A stretch of 64,000 nt of DNA from Pristionchus mayeri. Taxonomy: Eukaryota; Nematoda; Chromadorea; Rhabditida; Neodiplogasteridae. The first letter of the stretch is position 1; each line of letters starts with the position of its first letter. A program made the translations under genes and the position numbers. The notes below the pieces were generated by a model. That model was not told the origin of the DNA and did no database searches. It saw nothing but the letters and a program-made list of their open reading frames with translations. Below, in pieces: positions 47,982-60,500 of this stretch. Location: assembly GCA_036245805.1 (NCBI GenBank), contig BTRK01000006.1:32120901-32184900 (forward strand). The letters are read 5' to 3'.

Positions 47982-49547
47982 TGTGTATGGACTACTCGAG
48001 AGATTGTGAGAGGAGAGCAGATCTATGTTATACCAAAGTAAGAATCGCTTCTAAGTTTTAGCTTCTGGTTGTAGGCTACTTTTCACACACTCTTCTGATA
48101 AACATTTCGGATTATTCAGTACGCTAATAAACATGTTTTTATTATTTCTGTCTTTCTTTTTTATGGACTTCTATCACTTCTCCTAAATGGAGGGATCAAT
48201 ATCCCTTAACCATTCCTCTCTACTAATCGCTTCTCCTCTCCATTCCCCTCAGGACTGGTCGATTCCCTCAATGCAGGTCGAGTTGATGCATCGATCCTGT
48301 CCCAAGACGTGCAATGTCTGCTCTGCTGCAGTGGCTGCATCTGCTGCAGCCCCGCCAACTTCCTCTGCCCTCGCCCTCTCATTGACTGCAGCTGCAGCCC
48401 CTCCCAAGAAGGAACCTTGTACGAGGGTAGAACAACGGAAATGAACATATTGACTATTGGCTATAGTTTATTGCGTACGTAATCAAGTGCTAATTGAGGA
48501 CTGCAGAATGGAATAATTGTTACAATATTAGGAAACGTATTTTTGTCAAACTCAGAACCGTAAAACGTTACCTTTCTCTCAATATAAAATGAAATGCGTG
48601 GTGAATCTCAGCATCGGAGAGGTCTTCGATCTCCTCGTCGAAGTCTCGTCGTCCCACTAAGAAGTGCAGGGATGTCGCCTCAGATTGCGACGAGACTGCT
48701 GACCTGTGCCTCCATGCCAGCTTCAAGAAGATGATGAAGAAACAGTCTGTTCATTCTAACTGCAACTCTTGCATAATATAGCTGCATCCGATCCACCAAA
48801 AATCGCAAAGCTGCATATCTATCTTCCATTAATATGTATTTCCGAAGAATTTTTTTCGGTATTATGAGAGTTCGCCGCGATAGGAAATTCATTCGCTTCA
48901 GAGGTTAAAATTAAGCTTTTCAGGTGTGCAAAAACGTGCAATTTCTGTCCCGGTCGTACCTCTTCTAGTTCATCAAATAGGAGTGGAGGAGGGGGAGGAG
49001 ATGATGTACTCACCATCTCGGGACTCGCTGGAGTTGGAGAAGTCGGAGATCTACCTAAGAGGTGAGCACTTAATCTTCCAACTGAGTTACCCAGGGGATT
49101 TTTAGTAGAGGTTCAAAATTACAAGAATTTTTGGGTTCAGTAAGTCAAGCACAAAGCCGAAGTCGAAGGCAATCGACGGTCTCTCGATCTCTGAACTCGT
49201 CAAGTTGATCAGGAAGGCAGAGGAAACTACTGAGACGACGGTTAGGAGAATGGAAGAAAGGGATAAGTTGATGAGTTGATTCAGACGTGTGCTGACATGG
49301 CATACGACTGCCCCATCAAACAAGGACTCTGCGGGAATGCGAGGTTAGAGTTCTTTTTGTCTGAAGCTAATTGTGGTATCCACGCTCGTTCTTGGTGAGC
49401 GTCGTAGAGCAGAAGCAGAATCATTTGCACCCCCCCCCCCCTCATTCCAGTCTTCTCTCCTTGCTCTCCTTCAGATACTCCAAGTTGATGCTCAAAATGT
49501 GCATGCGTACGTGCAATCTCTGCACAATTTCATCGACCACCACATGA
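47982..49547 (+). CDS. Triple ShKT-domain protein, probably secreted
   Basis: Three six-cysteine ShKT domains, each split by an intron. Domain 1: exons 47982-48037 and 48277-48426 (CMDYSRDCERRADLC, then CPKTCNVC). Domain 2: about 48618-48744 and from 48924 (CRDVASDCDETADLC, then CAKTCNFC). Domain 3: from about 49286 (CADMAYDCPIKQGLC, then CMRTCNLC), stop at 49547. Linkers are Ala-rich (AAVAASAAAPPTSSALA), Ser/Gly-rich (SSSSSNRSGGGGG), and a Lys/Glu helix-like piece. In nematodes these domains occur in secreted proteins and enzymes of the surface or reproductive tract; no catalytic domain is seen here. The 5' end with the signal peptide is not resolved. Confidence 0.75.
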
Positions 49548-50240
49548 GATATGCGTACACACTGTTTCTATGTTGATGTTAATATATATATTATGTAACT
49601 TCATATTGATGAATATCAATCAGATTTGTGCTACTTTTATCACTTCATTGCATGTTCAACTTCATTTTATGAATTGTGGCTAAGATCAGAATCAGGGATG
49701 ATCGGTACTTGATTATGAATGGTGATGGATTACCTCGACTGTGAATGAAAACAGAAACAAGGAAGAGATAAATCGATATCAGATAAATACGGAAGGTCAA
49801 AGAGCGAGGAACCGGGTGACTGACACGTAACGAGAGGATGGAGGAATCGAACAAGGTATCGTGTGATAATTTACTTGATAATTAATTTCACATATCTCTC
49901 CTGCAGTTGATTGAGTGAGGAATCGAAAGAAAATATTTGATATCTACAGGGTTGACTACAGGGATTATGGGTAGAAGAGATGGCAGGATGGTCCTTAGGT
50001 CTCAGATTCGACCTCGGCAGAGAAGGCGGGATTGGAAAGACCCTTTGGGGGAGCATCAGGGGGAGGACGACGACGAGGAAGTCGAACAGGCATCTCGGAG
50101 ACGTCGATCTGTAATGGGGGGACTGTCAATGGCAGAAATAGAATTGATGATTGTAAACCGTCTTTCCCTTCCTTCTAACTGCGCTACTCATTGAAAGTTG
50201 ATCCGATACTTGGCGAGAATTCTAAAGAATCGTCAAGGTA
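49548..50240. other. Intergenic, one weak exon candidate
   Basis: A plus-strand stretch at about 49950-50111 follows CTACAG and precedes GTAATG and reads as a very basic then acidic peptide (PRQRRRDWKDPLGEHQGED). No partner exon was found, so it is not called as a gene. Confidence 0.35.
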
Positions 50241-51506
50241 TCAGGTTGTAACATAAGTTTTGTCGCGTCCAATCTCTTATGCATTTTAACCTCAGAAATT
50301 CTTCGAATTAATTTAATTTCAATTTCGTTATTCATCATCAGTGAGGGCCTTCGTACTCTTTCTTACGCGCTTTACTTCAGTCCTGTCAAGGCAGTTGAGG
50401 AGGCACATTTGTCAGACAAAGTTGTACTGAGATAAGGATTAGAAATCATTTTCACGCATCAGCTCTTCTTTAAAAAGGATAAATTATGCCGATTTTGTGT
50501 GATTTGCGTAAAGTACTACATATGTGCATAATTTTGAACCACTCACGGATAATGACAAACGAAAATCGTTCTAGAAATGTAGACGAGTTTGTATAATGTG
50601 GATGGTTGGTGACGGTCGCGAAAACTTTCGCAAGCCGAATTTTCTTCTCAGTAGATATCCAGATCCAAATAGTGGTGGAATATAGTTCACCCAAAGTGGT
50701 CAGTGTGCAGACAAAGTTTGGGGTAGATTGGGTTCTGTTGAGATAAGTGGCTCCATTCAGAACGATGGTATGTAAATTAAACTACTGAAATCGGCACTTT
50801 GTTCATATTCCTACCTCGCACACATGTTCAAAATCTGATTTGTTGTGTCCATCCGAACCATAAACCCTTCCCTTACTAGTATCTACTTGGGATAAGTTTG
50901 GAAATAAATAGCTTTTGAATGACAATCTTTAATTCGAAACACCTAAACTTGCAAATTTTGGTAAAATTGTGCGCGAATTGAATTAATAAAAATTCAAATT
51001 TCCCACAAGTGGAGTGTTCTTTCTCTCACTTGTTTAATGATAAATTATACCTCCATGAGTGGTAATTGAACGCACTTATGTTAGTCACTGTTGTTGCAAT
51101 TCTGGATTCAGAAGAGTTGGTCAAGTTGGCTACGAATCAGCGGCTAACCTTACACTCAGTGAAGTATATCTTTGGTTCCGCTCAACATAGCACCATATCT
51201 GGCGTATATTTTGAAAGAGCATTGACGTGGTATATCACCATGCTGTAGAAGTTTGGTTCATTATTCATCTCTGCGAACTAGCACCCGATCAAACGAATTA
51301 ATAAAATCTGCACCAAATTTAAATCAGTTCATATTAATATTTTTCGCATAGCCAGCGTGCGCAGTTCAGCTCTACCCTATGGTTTGGATGTGCATGAACA
51401 CCCCAAACATATACTAGGAGGTCAGGCATTGATAATGTTTGAGAAGTATCCTTCATGGAAATATTGTGAACCTCCGAAATGCGACAAAACTTATGTTACA
51501 ACCTAA
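50241..51506. mobile_element. Mariner-sized element with 26-base inverted ends, decayed
   Basis: Ends TCAGGTTGTAACATAAGT and its complement at 51481-51506 extend over 26 bases to TTTTGTCGC, with TA on both sides (50239-50240, 51507-51508). The length of 1266 bases and TIR style fit mariner, but no transposase motif was found inside. Its right end abuts the last exon of the receptor kinase. Confidence 0.7.
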
Positions 51507-54500
51507 TAGATCACTTGCCCTTCCGTCGTCCTCGTACTGGACGTTGTAGTAGTTCTGAGCCGCGTCCAGTTTGAGGTACGAGTATTCCTCAGTCACCTGC
51601 AGTCGAGAGATTTCCCATCGAGATTAAATAAACGAAGACGTACATCTTCTAGAAGAGTGGCCAGTCTCTGTCTGATGAGGGAGAAGTCAGGACGGAGAGA
51701 TTGATCTGCTTGCCAGCAAGACTTCATCAGAGAGTAACTAAAGATGTTCTAATTAATATTGGATATTTTCGAATACAATAGACAAGTTTTAGTGGCATGA
51801 GTGAAGATATCATGCTAAAGGTATATCTAGTGTGCTCAAATATGAAAAAAAAATGTATGGGGTCAAAGTGAGGCGGCTTGCAAACGTACTACTCATCAGG
51901 GCAGTTGTCGGGTTTGGGCATTCGATCGCCACGTTCGAGATTGGGAAGAACCTGCAGGAAGTAGAGTGATGGAAGTAGACTAGTCGTTTAAGTGAAGTAT
52001 AAATGTTATACTCGATGATTCGTGATTGAGCACTAACAAACGCAAATTTCCTTACAATTAGGATTCAACTTTAGAATAGAAGCCTACTTCGGCGGCTCTC
52101 CATTCGGGGTAGGGACATCCACCGAGAGTGATGATCTCGAAGAGAAGCACTCCAAATGCCCATCTGAAATGACCAATCACATCTCTATCCTCCATTCGTT
52201 ATTTATATCTGTTCGATAGTGAAGAATGTACGGCAAGATTTAGACGTGGCCTCTCCTACACTAATTATTCCAGTCTCACTAACACATCGCTCGTCGTCGA
52301 GAATTCGTAGTCTCGAATGGCTTCGGGAGACATCCACTTCAACGGGAGACGACCGCCCTTCAAATTTCCAGATTTCAGTTATCGTTCGGTGAAATCACAG
52401 ATCATTTTGTAGGTCAAATATCCCCACCCTGCTCTTGTAGCATCCGTCATCCTTGCCAATCATTCGACAGAGGCCGAAGTCACCTGAATCGCTTCATAAT
52501 ACACGCAGCTTTATTATTTATATTATTCATATTTTGCTTTACTTATCAAATTGATTTTTTAAAACTTTGGACAAATAATCATGTACGTATCACCGTTCGA
52601 ATCCTCTCGTGCTCAACTAACCGATTTTGCATGCATTTCCTCCGTCCATGAGGACATTCCTCGCAGCGACGTCACGATGGACGAATCCCTTCTGAGAGAG
52701 ATACTCCTGCAAGGAAGATGAACTACTGAGGAGAAGAGGAGGAGGGCGAACAGGAGAGAGGAAGAAGAGATTCCACTCACCAGTCCATAACTGATCTGGA
52801 CAGCGAACATGTACAACTGCTTCATTGTGATGATCATAGCAAGATCCACACCATCCTGCACACACTTAGTATTAGTATGTTTATCTCATTTTGCATCTTA
52901 CTATTTCTATATTTGCCCTGAAATGCAATTTCTATTTCAGCCATAGTTGCCCAACACTTCAGTCACAATTCAGGAGAGAAACTGATGAGTTTCGGACTCG
53001 AATCCGGGAGGGGGATACCAATGGAGCCGTGCATCTACAGACTGGATCCCTTACAACAAGATTCGCCCCCTAGGACAGCCTAGAGCGCGCTGGAAATATG
53101 ACCTAAGAAGATCCCTTGGACCGTACTGGTGGCATACAACGACCGAAGAATAAGACCTATCATCATCTGGTGATAACTACCTGACGTGATAAATTGAATT
53201 GAATTATTTTGTAACCTTATAGATCGTGCATGTTAACAATGTATATAGCACGTGCACTTTGCACCCATGCACCCAGCACTTTGCACCCATGAATCATGGG
53301 GGTCGCCGCCGGCGTGGGCAACTATGATTTCAGCTGATAGATGAACTAGTGGCTAGTCAAATCGATAGTAATACCTCTTCACTTGGCTCAGCGTAATTGA
53401 TTCCTTGGTCATCCAGCTTCATCATGTACTTGCATCTGCAATTGTCATATAATACATCAAATTCAATTCATTAATAGGCTATTCCATTTGTCAATTGAAA
53501 AAAAGTAATTGTTCACCTTTCTCGTAGGAATCCCAGAAGATCCTTCCCAGCACAGTATTCAACCACGAGGAGATACGGCTCACTCTCGGTCACACAAGCC
53601 ATCATATTCACTGCAACATCAGTCATAGAACACTTCTTCTCTTCATCTCATTCTCTTCTCCTCACCGAGTCTCTCGTGGAATCCGATGCTCTTCATGAGC
53701 ATGATCTCCCTCAGGAATTCCTGCTTCGATTCCTCGTCCGCTGATTCTACAAATATTTAAATTAACTTCACCTAGTTAATTGAATAATTTATTAGTTAAT
53801 TGAATAATTTCTTTACCAGGCAAGGTCTTAATGGCGACTTCGCAGTTCTCAGCCCGCATCAGATTTACTCCGAGGGGAGATGTCGCGTCGTGGTTACCAA
53901 GAGTCGTCCCGATTAACTTCCCTGTGATTTATTTAATCTAATCGGTGTCTTACATATATCTAATCATAGAAATTTTTATGATAAATAAAAAAGTGAATCT
54001 AGATGAAAGAACTGACCAAGATATACTGCTCCGAAGGCACCCGAACCGAGTTTCGTGGCGTATACATCGACATTTCGACGGTCGATCTCCCAGATGTCCA
54101 CCCTAGTTGATCGAATGATGTATTCAGTACCGTCGTATTATGGTCACTATTAAAGTACACGAAGGAATTTCCTCAGATATTGGCAAGATGCTTAATCAAT
54201 AAAGAAACAATTCTCCGAATGTCGATATGAAATAAGTAGAGTAACTCACTTCTTGGGAAGGGCGTAATAGGCGTTCTGCATTGGCTGCTTTAGTTTCATT
54301 TCCTTCACTTCCACCTGAATCGGATTCTATCAGTGTAGTTGTACTGGACACACACATTTCATATACTGTGTTCAAGAAATAGTGAGCAATTGAATTTGCG
54401 TACCTCAAGCTTCGAATTCTTATTTTTCATTCTTCTCATGCGGTAGCAGGCGCAGAGGGCTACAACCAGAATGCCGAAGAGTATTCCTCCACCGACGAGT

Positions 54501-57500
54501 CCCACGATGAGAGGAGCGTTGTCCGACTCGTACACTGGAAGGAATCCAATGGGAAAATTGTAATGAGAATAACCGAGAAAGATTTAGGAGATTTCCATAC
54601 TGATTTCTGCATGAAGAACTTACGACTCTTCTCAACGAGAATTCTGATAGTCTTCGGCTTGGTCGCCTTAGTCGCGTTAGGAATGAAAGGGAGTTGAATG
54701 TTCTCGTTGCTCTGAAAATAATCAAGCATCAAATTAAAACACTAGTTCACATTGAATCCATGATTTTTCTTCTCGCTAGTTATAGTCGGGATAATTTAAT
54801 CAGCGTAATTTAACCTTGATAGCGCAAATAGTGACTCCGTAGAGACTGTCTAGAGTGATGTTGTCGATGATGAAGTAGTTTTGAGTGTCGAACACCTAAA
54901 CATTTACTGTTGTTCACCTCGAACTTTGAACTGCCGATAGCCTTAAAGAAGGACTGTCAGCAAAGTTGAAATTTTGACGTTGTCATAACCATGACCGACC
55001 TTTGTACAACCATAAGAGATTCTGAAAATTTCAAATTCATATCTCTATTTTGAACATAGTTATCATTAGTTGGCAGAAAGCCAAGGAGGGCTTGAAGGGA
55101 AGGGACGTGCGGGAATTCAAATATCTAGAGGATTTTTCAAAAACTGGTGGGATTCGAACCCGCTACCTTCCGATTACGCTGCGACTGCTTTACCACTGAG
55201 CTATGCGAGTGACCCCTGCCTATCCTCTTAGCTCGCGCTATGATCGTTGGATGATTGTCTAGGTCATGGTTATGACAGCGTCAAAAATTTAACTTTGCTG
55301 ACACTCCTTCTTTAAATAAATACATATATCATATATGCTGACCTGGCAGGGGATGCTCTTGTCCTTGCAATTGGACATCGATCCGATAACATCAGTCTGG
55401 TTCACTCCGAGTAGTGCATCCTGATCGGGTGTGTCGTACGGAACGGCATTGCCATACATCGCCACGAAGTACAGAGTTGGAAGCTCGCCCGTTCTGCATC
55501 AAACATTTGTGCTGTCATTTGTTGTCCTAAATCGCAAAGAGTCCTAAGAAAGGTATAATTCTCAAATATGTATCTATCACTAAAGTATACACAATAGCCA
55601 TAATCAATGACTAAATTGGATGGGAATCTGACCTAACAATAGGAGTGAAGGTGACGTTCACAGATACTGGCTGAGACAAATCCGCCCTGATTTTGTCCTC
55701 CGGAGTGATTGGCTGAAATGAGATTCTTTGAAATTCAAAATGAAAATTCCCTTCCTGATATTTAGTATTGTTTAACTACTTTTTTGATATTCCGAAAGTT
55801 TTCAAGCGAATGTTTCCAAGGATCAGAACATTGCTAGTACCAGTAGTATGATAGAATTGTGAGTTTTTACACTGATCGAGCTTGTTCACAACATAGTTAA
55901 TTTAAAAATGGAAGAGGGATGGAATGCTGACGACAACAGATGAGTTGGCCATCTGTCCACAGACGGGAGCAGGAGGAGGAGTAGTCATCAGACAGGGGGA
56001 ATTCTGCACGGAAGTGCAGTCTGAAATGAGAGGTTATCCTCCTGCTTCTTTGTGCGCTTCAATCTACGAGTATTGTGCAGCATTATATTTCTTAGATCAC
56101 AATGAAGTTCATGTATGATTCTTAAAATTAGACAGCAAATAATACCACACATACAGCACAAGATGGGAAATCCAATTACTGAGTATATCGAATGCGGGAA
56201 TTTACAAGTTTGCAATGCAGAAAAGCGATTACATTGTTTGTAAATAACTCACTGATATCGATAGTCCTCAGGGCGTTGCTGGGCGGGGCGTAGTAACTCA
56301 TCTCCGTCTTGCACTGGTTACTCGTTGCAGACTGCGTGTAGTAGACGTATCTGAAGACGAGGAAGGGAATCATCGGATAGAATAAGCAATGGAACTATTA
56401 TTGGCCCCATTCACTTGAGAGAGGCGTATCATCTTTCCCTCACCTGCATCTCCTGTACATTTGATCTGCTCCCAATCTCGCACTCATCTGACGGGGAACG
56501 TTAGTCGTCGTCTACAATTGACTTAGTAATAATAGTTTTAAATAAAAAAAGCATTACTGCTCATAACTCGAGTAGATATTAAAGTTACCAGACGAGGACG
56601 AAATTAACCCCCTATTTTTTGTCCTCCATCGAATAGCCGATGGCTGAATTAGTTGAGAATGAATATACAAAAATGTTAAAATCAATATTAGCCTCAAGGG
56701 AAAGCCGGAAATGATCAGCGTAATCCCGCGCTCTCTCACTTTTGCATACTCTCTCGTACACGCGACGAGATCAGGGTCAGATCAGGGTTTCGTCCTCGTC
56801 CGGTCCTCGTTACTTTAAGGGTAGTTAGTGTAAATTATAAGGGGATTTATCACTGCATAACGTGGTAGCCAGCATAATGCATCAAAGAGTGGGACGGAAA
56901 CTCACAAATTCTGCCAAGGGAACAGTCTGCCCGAAGTCGGCCACCTGCAATGGGAAAATTTTTTAAAAAGTGAACTATTAGAGGGGCTGTTCTCGTAATT
57001 TGCGAATGATACCTGGCAGTTGATCAGGTTGAACATGGGGACGACGGAGAGATCGTCCACTCCCAAAGGCCAGTCTGCAATCGAGAAAAGATTTGAGGCC
57101 ATTATCAATTATAATTATTACCTCCGTTTCTATATCTGAGAAAATTGAGTGTTAAAAGTGAAGGGAAGTTATTTTATTGTGAATTTAGAGATTGAAGAAC
57201 AAATAAGGAGCTGTTCTCCTTTCACTCTCCTCATAACTAGACACCGCAAGCTCCGCCCATTCGGCACTGACACTTCCCCCCCGAAAGCGAGATCAGGGGG
57301 ACACAGGCTTCATTCGCAACCAAATCACTAGTTCAAAAATGAATTTCGAAGCTCTTTTCATCCTCTATCGAATGAGCCTCCGTAACCCTGGAAAATCCAT
57401 CTCTAAGTAGGTCAGCATACAAGTTTTATAGAGCGCCTTAGCCTAGAAAACTATAAAACTCGTATGCTGACCTACTCAGAAAAGGATTTTCCAGGGTCAC

Positions 57501-60500
57501 GGAGGCTCATTCGATAGAGAATGAAAAGAGCTTCAAAATTCAATTTTGAACTAGTGATTTGGTTGCGAACTCATAATGTGTCTCTTCGATTTCGAAACGC
57601 GCATGGCTCGTGACACTCCCCGCGTCCTCTCCTCCCTCTCCCTCCACTCCTCTCGCCTTTCTCTCACCCGGCGTTACTAGAGAGCACCCTAATTATGAGA
57701 AAGCCCCTCTTCCTTCCTCCGCAGAGTTCGGCGAAGCCCTGCCCGATCGTTTCGAGAATTGAAAAGACAATGGAGAATTAGGCTCCGCCCCTCTTTCTCT
57801 CGTCTCGCTTTTTGAGCCGTCAATTCACCCACATTTTGCGCCATATCTTGGCTCAAACATTAGATATCAACCTAATTCAAAATGCATGATCCTATTTAGC
57901 CCCATGGGAACACATTAAACACACAATTAGGCCTGTGTGATAATTTCGGCCACCCACCTTGTGGTCCCTACTCATAACTCACGTTGATCGTCGAACTCGA
58001 AAGTGACGATGAGAGTGGCGTTCGCTTTGTAGAAATCCGAAATGAAGGGCTCACTCTGAAAAGAAATAAAATTGAAAGAATTGGATTGGATTGTTTTTGA
58101 TGTGTTATTCACAAGCTTCCACTTACATGTTAATCATATGCTTCCAAGTGTTATAATCCACACGAGGATCACCCCGCTGACTAATCAATGAATTTGTTTG
58201 AGAAGTTCGAGTTATATTTAAATTCTCACAGAGTATTTAATGGAGATGAGTTTGAGTGAGGGATCCACCGAAGGTTTCGGAGATTCGACGATTACCTCAG
58301 TAGAAAAGTTGGAGATGCCCTTCAATTTGGGAATTATCTCAAAATGTTTTGAATCTCCGAGTACTCGTTCCGTTCAGTTCCTCAATTAGCACATATATCA
58401 CAATAATGTTGATTACTTCAACAGCTCACCGTCTGTGAGAATGCCGCCACTCTCACTGCGAATGGATCACAGAAGTTGCCCCCTGGCAGTTGGACATTGT
58501 ACAGAGAGGACTGCTCTGATAACTGAAATGAAACAACTTATTGGTTGATCATAGAGCTGCAACCTCTCCCTTTGTGCTCGAATATTCCTCAGTTACCACT
58601 TTTCACTAATTTTCATCTTCATCAGGTATCGTAGGAATACTACATCCTTCAAACAAATTTGACACATGTTAATGTTTATTCGATCCGACTGATCTGATTG
58701 ATAGTATCATTTTCCTTCGCCCTAGTGCACACTCGAATAACATTCTACTTCCCAGATCCCCCCTCTCACAATCAATCATCCTCTCATCCTTAGAGGGCGT
58801 GAGTACTAGAGAGAGTCATCCTACTATCTGACTACTCGGATGTTTATCACTCGGGTCAATTCCGCGAGTTGTTGGGTCAAATAAGGGTGAGCCATTATTC
58901 GATACCAGGTCACTCATTGTATTTTCCGAATCTCCGATACTGGTACAAGTCAACTCTGACTAAAAGTGAATGATCGGTTGAAAAATAGCCTAGCTCTTCT
59001 AACTAGAATTGTTTTCAAATCGGAGAATGATAATATGTGATACCATACAGATAAATGGGCTTATAATTTATTGGGGTGTCCGGAAAGTTCGTATATTTTT
59101 TTGTTTTTATTTTTTATTAAATTCTTTACAATTCTCAGTGACCAATGTATGCCCCCTTCTTTCTCACTACCTCCCTCCAGCGATTGGGCAGGGTCTCGAT
59201 TCCTCTCTTCCAGAATGCGGGTTTCTTCGAGACCGCCCAGTTCACGAAAGCCCTCACAATTTCATCTCGATTCTTAAACTTCTTTCCTTTGCAGAAGTCA
59301 GAGAGAGAGCGGAAGCAGTGGTAGTCGCATGGGGAGAGATCCGGGGAATACGGTGGATGGGGAATCCTCTCGATCTTCAGCTCGTCCATTTTCTTCTGGG
59401 TCATCTTCGCTCGATGTGGGCGAGCATTGTCCATCAGAAGAAGAATTTTGCCCTGGTTCAGGAGTCTGGGAGGGACTCTGATCGCGACATCTTCCAGTTG
59501 TTCAGAGAAGAGGTCGGCATTGATGCTGGTGCCAGGGGCGAGGATCTCCCAGTAGATGGGACCGAGCACTGAGAAGAAGAAGCAGAGGAGTTCCTTCTTT
59601 CCGTGCTCTTCCTTCTTCGGGACGGGCGTGGGCTTCTAATCTGCATCCACCCATTGCAGTCTCCTCACAGGGTTATCGTACGTGATCCACTTCTCATCTG
59701 TAGCGATGATGGAATTGACCCATCGAAGATTGGATCTACGATGGAGTAATTCCCGACAGACTTGAACACGATTTTTCAGCTGTTCGGGGGAGAGGTCATG
59801 GGGAATCACTTGTGGGAGTTTCGGCTTCTTCCCAGATCGATGGAGGATATCGGACACCGTTGATCTGGGAGTACCAGTATCCTTCTTCAACTCACGCACA
59901 CTGGCCATGGGCTTGCGCTTCAGTGTGCGGAGAACGAGAGGCTGATCGAGGGAGGGAGGGCGTCCAGAGCGGGGTTGATCATCGATTCCAAACTCCCCTT
60001 TCTTGAAGCGGGAGAACCACTTATAGCAGAAGGGTATGGAGGGGGCGTCAGCTCCTTCCGACTGGGCCAGGGCAGAGTGGGCCTCCTTCACGGATCGGCC
60101 AAGACGGTAGTAATGAAGTAAAACTGCTCGGAGGTAGAGATGGGAGTCCATCACAAGAATCAATGTAGCAACTAGGAGACTGATTAAATCCTCTCACTAC
60201 TCAACGTCAGAATGATGCAATACATTGTTGACAAACAGATTGCGCAATCACTGCATTTGATCGCGAACTGACTTTTCTCCGAAGCATTATACGAACTTTC
60301 CGGACACCCCAATAGATGATTCATGACCAACTGAAAAGGGTTATTCATACGAACCATTGATTTCTCCTCGTCGAATTGTCCTCCTGCCGGTCTGTACTGC
60401 ACTGCGTAGATCGAAGCTCCCGTGACATCTTGCCACTCCACCGTCCGAGTCCCTAATAATTAATAATTAGGGCGTAATTAATTATATTTCCTTTGAGTCT

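Noticed and set aside
50241..51506. Intact mariner transposase in the TIR element near the kinase 3' end
   Set aside because: No DDD-type motif or helix-turn-helix could be read in any frame; only the ends, length and TA flanks support mariner.
55146..55220. Functional tRNA gene on the minus strand
   Set aside because: A and B boxes are perfect but the acceptor and anticodon stems do not pair, and the segment lies inside a MITE.
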